Positions 59,131 through 64,000 of a stretch of 64,000 nt of DNA are shown here, in pieces. The stretch is from positions 1 to 64,000 of the forward strand of contig JAMPFK010000015.1 in the NCBI GenBank assembly GCA_023664485.1. Direction: 5' to 3'. The notes under the pieces were generated by a model. That model made no database searches and was not told where the DNA came from. It saw only the letters and a list, made by a program, of their open reading frames with translations. Both the position numbers and the translations under genes were made by a program. Source of the DNA: Bacteroides fragilis. GTDB lineage: Bacteria > Bacillota > Clostridia > Lachnospirales > Lachnospiraceae. Position 1 is the stretch's first letter. Every line of letters begins with the position of its first letter.

Positions 59131-60269
59131 TCGACAAAACAAAGATTCAGGCTGGCATCCCCTGTCACGCCGTTCAGCACGCCCGTCGTCGTATACTGCC
59201 ACATCGCGAACTGATACGGATAGTCGGGGACAGCCTGCTCCTGGGAAAGCCATACGTCGTAGTCCTGAAGCTTCGTCAAATCGATATTTTTAATCAGCCA
59301 TTCTTTATTTCCATAGACCATCGGCACATAGCCTGCCGTCTGCATTCCGCTTAAAAAGGTAACGGCAATCGAAGTCTTGTCATCCCTCGAAAGCCCGTCG
59401 ATACGCGCCGTATCATTCGCCACATTCTCCATATCATAGGCCACCGGATATGTGATGTGCGCCCTGTACGGCTCCAGATTCTGTATGACAAAATTCACTT
59501 CCTGTATGACCTCGTCCTGCGTGACCGCCTGCGAGTAGAAATAGACGCCGATATCCAGCCCCGCTTCGACCGCCGCTTCCATATTCTCCACAAAATTATC
59601 ATCCAGGGATAGCTGGCCGGTACTGTAGCCTCTCGCGCCGAGGCGCAGCATAACAAAATCGACCCCTGCCGCCTTTATGCCGTTAAAATTGACCTGGCCG
59701 TTATGCTTGGAAATATCGACGCCCACGCGGGAAATCTTTTTCCCGTTATCCGTATATTTCCGCAGATTCGCGCTTTCCGACAGATTCTTGAAATCATAGG
59801 TATTTTTCGTCAGATACGGGCTGATAAGCACCCATTCCTCTTTGCCGTCCGAAGTCTTTACGAGCGTATGTTTACCATCCGTAGCCGGGTCCTCCTGCAC
59901 CACCTCTTCTTTGGCCTTTGTGCCGGCGTCCGTCCGGTCATCCTCACCGGAACCGCTTTGCGAGGCCGTATCCTGCTCTCCCGCCCGCAGCTTTTCCTCA
60001 TCCTCTCCTCCTGCCGGATACATTCCCCAGAAGCTCAGATCCTCCGCGCGCAGCTTCTGCTCCTGCTCCGGCGCAGCCCTCTCCGGCTCCGCAGCCTCCT
60101 CCTCCTGCAGTACGACATCCGCCGCTGGCCCGCTTCTGTCCTTTTTGTTTTTATCATTGTTCTGCATAACGACGAACAGCAATACCAGCACAAAAGCGGA
60201 TACGCCGATTATCATATAAAAAACGGAATGGCTGTTCGTACGTTTTCCATCATCTCCGGGTAATCTCAT
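59115..60269 (-). CDS. GH25 family lysozyme with membrane anchor
   Basis: This muramidase of 384 residues cleaves peptidoglycan. A membrane segment (about 15-33) precedes a long acidic Glu/Ala-rich linker (to about 145). The GH25 domain follows from about 180: GVDISKHNGQVNF with the first Asp, FVMLRLGARGYS, then AYDMENV with the Asp-x-Glu pair, and FAMWQYTTTG near the end. I chose ATG 60269 (MRLPGDDG) after TGGAGATT. The frame is open for 36 more codons upstream, but those lie in a hairpin-rich repeat. Confidence 0.9.
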   Translation of the reverse strand: MRLPGDDGKRTNSHSVFYMIIGVSAFVLVLLFVVMQNNDKNKKDRSGPAADVVLQEEEAAEPERAAPEQEQKLRAEDLSFWGMYPAGGEDEEKLRAGEQDTASQSGSGEDDRTDAGTKAKEEVVQEDPATDGKHTLVKTSDGKEEWVLISPYLTKNTYDFKNLSESANLRKYTDNGKKISRVGVDISKHNGQVNFNGIKAAGVDFVMLRLGARGYSTGQLSLDDNFVENMEAAVEAGLDIGVYFYSQAVTQDEVIQEVNFVIQNLEPYRAHITYPVAYDMENVANDTARIDGLSRDDKTSIAVTFLSGMQTAGYVPMVYGNKEWLIKNIDLTKLQDYDVWLSQEQAVPDYPYQFAMWQYTTTGVLNGVTGDASLNLCFVDYSDR

Positions 60270-60287
60270 CTTAATCTCCATTTCTGA

Positions 60288-60427
60288 GCGACTTGTCGCG
60301 AAGAGGCGGCGAGAAATCCGCTTACTGCTTGCAGTATTGCGATTCTCCCGTCTGCCATCAAGGCTATTTGTTTTCACTCAGAAACAAATAGCCGGTTGAA
60401 AAATAAGCTATCAGGCTTATTTTTCAA
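60288..60427. repeat. Cluster of hairpins before the GH25 gene
   Basis: In 140 bases there are at least four perfect stems: GCGAC/GTCGC (60288-60299), ACTGC/GCAGT (60324-60335), GGCTATTTGTTT/AAACAAATAGCC (60362-60393) and TTGAAAAATAAGC/GCTTATTTTTCAA (60396-60427). A GCGG/CCGC stem also lies between the first two. No ribosome site or gene start fits it. It is most likely a composite dispersed repeat in the GH25 leader RNA. Confidence 0.65.
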
Positions 60428-60629
60428 TACTAATCCTCCTATTCCCTCTTTCCTCTTATAATCAGGATGGCAAAAAAGCCTTCCATCGAGTATAATGTTG
60501 TCATGATAATGCTGTCATAAAAGGAAAGGAACAGAGATATTTTATCATGAAATGCTCCGGTTGACAACGTCTGCCGGAGTGGAAACCTTTTCCGGAAGGG
60601 CAGCCCGGTCAGAGGAAAGGAAAACGCCC

Positions 60630-61658
60630 ATGCGGAAAACAGTATCGATACTCCTGCTTCTTATCATGCTCGTCCCGGTCCTGAACGGATGCGGCGTGAA
60701 CGCGGAACCGGTTTCAAGAACAGGCTTTTATTTTGATACAGTCATACAAATCACCATTTACGATACGAAAAAAGAAGCGCATCTTGACGAATGTATGCGG
60801 CTGGCGGAGACCTACGAGAAAATGCTCAGCCCGACAATCGAGGGCTCCGATCTCTGGAAGATCAATCACAGCGGCGGCAAACCGGTCGTCGTTTCCGACG
60901 AGACCGCCGCGTTGTTGGAGACGGCGCTGTCTTACTGCGAAATGTCGAAGGGACGCATCGACCTGACGATGGAAACGGTCAGCGCCCTGTGGGATTTCCA
61001 TACGGGCGGCCCAGGCCTGTCGGGGGAATCCGGCTCCGGCTCTGCCGGCACAGAAGGCCTTATTCCCGATGAGGCCGCCATTACGGAAGCCCTCTGCCAT
61101 GTCGATTACCATAATCTGCTCCTGGACGGCAATACGGTCACACTGCTCGACCCGGAAAGCCGGATAAGCCTTGGTTTTATCGCAAAAGGCTATATCGCTG
61201 ATAAACTGAAAGAATATCTGCTGTCTCAAAATATTCAAAGCGCCATCATCAATTTAGGCGGCAATCTGCTGGCTGTCGGCAGGAAGCCGGACGGCTCGCC
61301 CTTCCAATTCGGCATACAGACGCCTTTTGCGGCGCAGGGAACGCCGGCCGCCGTTCTTTCCGTCTCCGACCGATCCGCCGTTTCTTCCGGCGTCTATGAA
61401 CGATACTTTTATCAGGACGATACGCTGTATCATCATATTCTGGATGTGTCGGACGGATATCCGGTGCGGAACACGCTTCTTGGCGTTACGATCCTTTCGG
61501 ACTCCTCCACGATGGGCGACGCGCTCTCCACCACATGCTTCGTCCTCGGCCCCGACGAGGGGATGCGGCTTATCGAATCTTTAGAAAACGTGGAAGCGGT
61601 CTTTATCACGGACGATTACACCCTGCACTATTCGAGCGGCCTTATGCCGGCGGAATAA
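60630..61658 (+). CDS. ApbE-family FAD:protein FMN transferase, lipoprotein
   Basis: ApbE attaches FMN to threonine residues of membrane redox proteins such as RnfG/D or NqrC. The protein has 342 residues. A lipoprotein signal ends at LNGCG near residue 18. Family text includes YFDTVIQITIYD, ALSYCEMSKGRIDLTMETVSALWDF, SLGFIAKGYIADKL, INLGGNLLAVG and the metal/FAD region DALSTTCFVLGPDEG. ATG 60630 follows AGGAAAGG. No rnf or nqr gene is in the window. Confidence 0.94.
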   Translation: MRKTVSILLLLIMLVPVLNGCGVNAEPVSRTGFYFDTVIQITIYDTKKEAHLDECMRLAETYEKMLSPTIEGSDLWKINHSGGKPVVVSDETAALLETALSYCEMSKGRIDLTMETVSALWDFHTGGPGLSGESGSGSAGTEGLIPDEAAITEALCHVDYHNLLLDGNTVTLLDPESRISLGFIAKGYIADKLKEYLLSQNIQSAIINLGGNLLAVGRKPDGSPFQFGIQTPFAAQGTPAAVLSVSDRSAVSSGVYERYFYQDDTLYHHILDVSDGYPVRNTLLGVTILSDSSTMGDALSTTCFVLGPDEGMRLIESLENVEAVFITDDYTLHYSSGLMPAE

Positions 61659-61678
61659 TACAGGGCTTTTAAATTTTT

Positions 61679-62269
61679 CTATAATTCGATTTCTTCTCCC
61701 GGCTTTAAGATTTCAGCGCCTTTTGTGACAAATTTCCCGGCCTTTCGCGCGTCGAATAATCTTCCCGGCGCCATATGGACCGGGATCGTATGCTTTGCCT
61801 GTATCAGCTCCGCACACGCTATGGCTTCCTGCACGTTCATCGTAAAGATGCCGTCGATCGGCAGAAAAGCATAATCGATCTTCCTCTCCGCAAGTGTCTC
61901 CATCTGCTTTGTCCGCGCGGTATCGCCTGAAAAATAGAGGAGTACATCGTCCGCGGAAACAAGATAACCTACGCATTCTTCTTTCGGATGCTTTGCGTTA
62001 TAAGCTTCCACAGCTTCTATTGTGATATCCTGTATCGTAAATTTCCGGTATTCGCCGTCCTTTAACGCATCCATATTCTGAATGACCTTACAGCCTTCCG
62101 CCCGCGCGGGCAGATCGATCCGGTTATGATCCGGATGCTGATGCGTCACCAGGATCAGATCCGCCGGCTCGTCATATCCATTGCCCTTATAAGGGTCTAT
62201 ATAAACGACCGTTCCTCTTTTTGAAATAAGCCGCAGGCTTCCATGCCCCTGATACAATAATTTTGCCAT
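61679..62269 (-). CDS. MBL-fold metallo-hydrolase
   Basis: The protein has about 196 residues. The metallo-beta-lactamase motif is VTHQHPDHNRID (HxHxDH), with further ligands in YFSGDTAR and VHMAPG. It resembles UlaG/YtkL-type hydrolases of unknown substrate. ATG 62269 (MAKLLYQGHG) has a weak ribosome site. The frame is open further up, overlapping the GH3 gene end, so it may be translated by coupling. It lies 22 bases after the GH3 gene. Confidence 0.88.
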   Translation of the reverse strand: MAKLLYQGHGSLRLISKRGTVVYIDPYKGNGYDEPADLILVTHQHPDHNRIDLPARAEGCKVIQNMDALKDGEYRKFTIQDITIEAVEAYNAKHPKEECVGYLVSADDVLLYFSGDTARTKQMETLAERKIDYAFLPIDGIFTMNVQEAIACAELIQAKHTIPVHMAPGRLFDARKAGKFVTKGAEILKPGEEIEL

Positions 62270-62291
62270 TTTTCTTTTTTCCGCCTTCCAT

Positions 62292-64000
62292 TTATTTTTC
62301 TTCCGCTCCGCCGGCGAGTTCTTCTGCCATAGCGGCAACCCGGCTCGCATTGATCAGAAGCTGTTTCTTCTTGACCGTCCCTTTTTTCAGTCCTTTCATC
62401 ACTTCGTTATAATCGGCCTTTGAACCGGGCATGAAAAGATCGCCGCCCGCCATGCACACGTTATACGCTTTCGCCGCCGGGTATTTACAGTCCGTCTCCG
62501 TCTTATAACGCGAAATGACCCAGTCCGTCATCACGATTCCTTTGAACCCATACTCCGCGCGGAGTATTTCTTCGATCAGGCCTCTATGCTCGCTCGTATG
62601 CACGCCGTTCACGAGATTATAAGAGGTCATGACCGCTTTCGGCTGGGAAATTTTCACCGCAATGCCGAAACCTTTCAGATAAATCTCACGGGCCGCCCTC
62701 TCGCTGATCCTGGAATTGTTCTGCGTACGGTTCCGCTCCTGATTGTTGAACGCATAATGCTTGATCGTCGTGCCGCAACGGGCAAACGACTGGACACCTC
62801 TTGTCATATAGCCCGCCATCATGCCGGATACGAGCGGATCCTCCGAAAAATATTCAAAGTTTCTGCCGCAGCGGATGCTCCTGTGGATATTCAGGGCCGG
62901 CGCCAGCCACAAATGCACGCCGAACCTGTTCATTTCAAAGCCTGCGATCTTACCGCATTCTTCGGCAAAATCGGTATTAAAGCTCTGGGCTATCGCCGTC
63001 CCGATCGGAAGCGCCGTCGCATACTGCTCGCAGATCTTATCCGTCCTTTTCGGCTTGTAAGCGATCCGGTTCATCAGCCATTTGACCGGCTCCGGCATAA
63101 AGTCCTCAAAGGATGCCGGTATGGCGGCGCCGATCGCATGAACCCCGCCGTTCTTATCGACCGCATATTTGGGCGCAATGCGGATTCCCGCCGGGCCGTC
63201 CGCCATCACCAGAGATTTCACACCGAAACGCTCCGCCTCAAGGGATGTCTGCCCTGCCGCGCCCGCGACGGTAAAGCCCGCGTTGCCGATGATGCTGGCG
63301 ACGCCGTTCGCAGGGTCAAAAGCGCCGATATTCAATTTTACGATCTGGCTGGCCGGAAGTTTTTTCAGCTTCGGATTAATCACCGCTTTTTTCGTATAAT
63401 CCACGGTTTCTGTTAAAACCGCATCCGGCTGCAGCGTGAGGACCGGCACATTTTCGGGAACGGGCGCTGCACCCAAAGCCCCTTCCTCACCCGCGCCCTT
63501 TGCTTCCGCCGGAACCTTATAATCCGTAAATCCCGGACTGCCCAGAACATTTTTAGCCCGCAGCACCGTGACCTCATCTTCCACCTTCACGACGCCTGCA
63601 GGGACCGTATCCGCGCTGCTGTTTCCCACGCGGAGCAGATAACTGCCCGCTTCCAGCAGATAACTTCCGCTCTCCATATCGTACGGGGCGATATCCTTCA
63701 TGGAAAAAGAGATTTCGACGGTTTCTTCCTCTCCCGCTCCAAGAAGCCCCGTCTTTGTAAATCCCGCAAGCACCTGATACGGTTCGTCCAGCTTTCCTTC
63801 CGGAATCGAAACATAAAGTTGCACCACTTCTTTTGCCGCCCGGTTCCCACAGTTCTTCACGGCCGTCTCTACCGTCACGATATCCTTATCGAGACTCGCG
63901 CCCGATGCGCGGATTTCAAACTGCGAATAGGTCAGGCCGAAGCCAAAGGGAAACAGCGGCTTTTTGCGGACGCTGTCGAAATAGCGGTATCCCACATAGA
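62292..64000 (-). CDS. GH3 glycoside hydrolase with reversed domain order (partial)
   Basis: This gene runs off the window end; at least 568 residues are present and the N-terminus is missing. The visible start is the end of a GH3 C-terminal domain (VGYRYFDSVRKKPLFPFGFGLTYS), followed by an FnIII-like domain, and only then the N-terminal TIM barrel: ADGPAGIR, LWLAPALNIHRS, FEYFSEDP, KHYAFNNQE and the nucleophile Asp in IVMTDW. This is the permuted GH3 order known from some beta-glucosidases, for example from Ruminococcus. It probably releases glucose or a similar sugar from beta-glucosides. Confidence 0.92.
   Translation of the reverse strand, partial: YVGYRYFDSVRKKPLFPFGFGLTYSQFEIRASGASLDKDIVTVETAVKNCGNRAAKEVVQLYVSIPEGKLDEPYQVLAGFTKTGLLGAGEEETVEISFSMKDIAPYDMESGSYLLEAGSYLLRVGNSSADTVPAGVVKVEDEVTVLRAKNVLGSPGFTDYKVPAEAKGAGEEGALGAAPVPENVPVLTLQPDAVLTETVDYTKKAVINPKLKKLPASQIVKLNIGAFDPANGVASIIGNAGFTVAGAAGQTSLEAERFGVKSLVMADGPAGIRIAPKYAVDKNGGVHAIGAAIPASFEDFMPEPVKWLMNRIAYKPKRTDKICEQYATALPIGTAIAQSFNTDFAEECGKIAGFEMNRFGVHLWLAPALNIHRSIRCGRNFEYFSEDPLVSGMMAGYMTRGVQSFARCGTTIKHYAFNNQERNRTQNNSRISERAAREIYLKGFGIAVKISQPKAVMTSYNLVNGVHTSEHRGLIEEILRAEYGFKGIVMTDWVISRYKTETDCKYPAAKAYNVCMAGGDLFMPGSKADYNEVMKGLKKGTVKKKQLLINASRVAAMAEELAGGAEEK

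Noticed and set aside
58402..59253. 283-residue minus-strand frame opposite the AP2-like gene
   Set aside because: It lacks domain features and crosses into the GH25 gene end in another frame. The plus-strand frame has AP2 repeats and a ribosome site.

Overview
The window looks like the chromosome of a spore-forming member of the Clostridia, most likely a gut Lachnospiraceae species. The evidence is the set of sporulation and germination genes (a GerW/YtfJ-type protein with its DUF2953 partner, a SpoIID-domain protein, a SleB/CwlJ-type hydrolase), a T-box leader on pheST, a BceRS/BceAB-type peptide-sensing module, ATP-dependent PEP carboxykinase and several protein types typical of that family. 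No rRNA or tRNA gene was seen. The species cannot be fixed from sequence reading alone.

Layout. 1-3.2 kb holds two damaged insertion sequences: an IS256-family transposase with two compensating frameshifts and an IS110-family transposase with one nonsense codon. A degenerate DUF3006-like gene lies between them. 3.7-10.7 kb is a minus-strand run: ligA, an RluB/RluF-type pseudouridine synthase, an SGNH esterase plus MBOAT acyltransferase pair, and a GH13 alpha-glucosidase. 10.7-19.1 kb has an RsmF-type rRNA methyltransferase, two unknown proteins, a LytTR regulator and a complete BceRS-BceAB module with visible regulator boxes at two promoters. 19-23.5 kb has an FMN-dependent oxidoreductase with a cysteine-rich N-terminus, a Na/Pi transporter and two divergent unknown genes. 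23.7-27.6 kb is a plus-strand MacB-like ABC transporter with an Xre regulator, followed by a MATE transporter.

29.2-35.7 kb is the accessory island and the most interesting part. It encodes a GIY-YIG/SF2-helicase protein whose C-terminus holds only the SAM-binding half of an adenine methyltransferase, a separate protein that starts at the catalytic NPPY motif, a second methyltransferase-like protein and, nested between the methylase genes, a HEPN toxin-like gene next to an internally deleted MNT antitoxin gene. Both ends of the island look broken: a recombinase-tail-like sequence and a 33-residue toxin-like peptide lie on one side, and a truncated ORF fused to a dispersed repeat on the other.

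35.9-64 kb is core chromosome: queA, an M18 aminopeptidase, pheT and pheS with a branched RNA-like structure between them and a T-box in front, BrkB/YihY, SpoIID, a structured ncRNA candidate, pckA, rpmB, a J-domain protein, gerW with DUF2953, an M24 aminopeptidase, deoC, a 104-bp palindrome, a 4 x 57-bp repeat in front of citrate synthase, thrC, the SleB-like hydrolase, an AP2/HNH-derived protein, a GH25 lysozyme, an ApbE lipoprotein, an MBL-fold hydrolase and a GH3 enzyme with reversed domain order that runs off the window end. Several intergenic gaps carry clusters of near-perfect hairpins that look like families of dispersed structured repeats.
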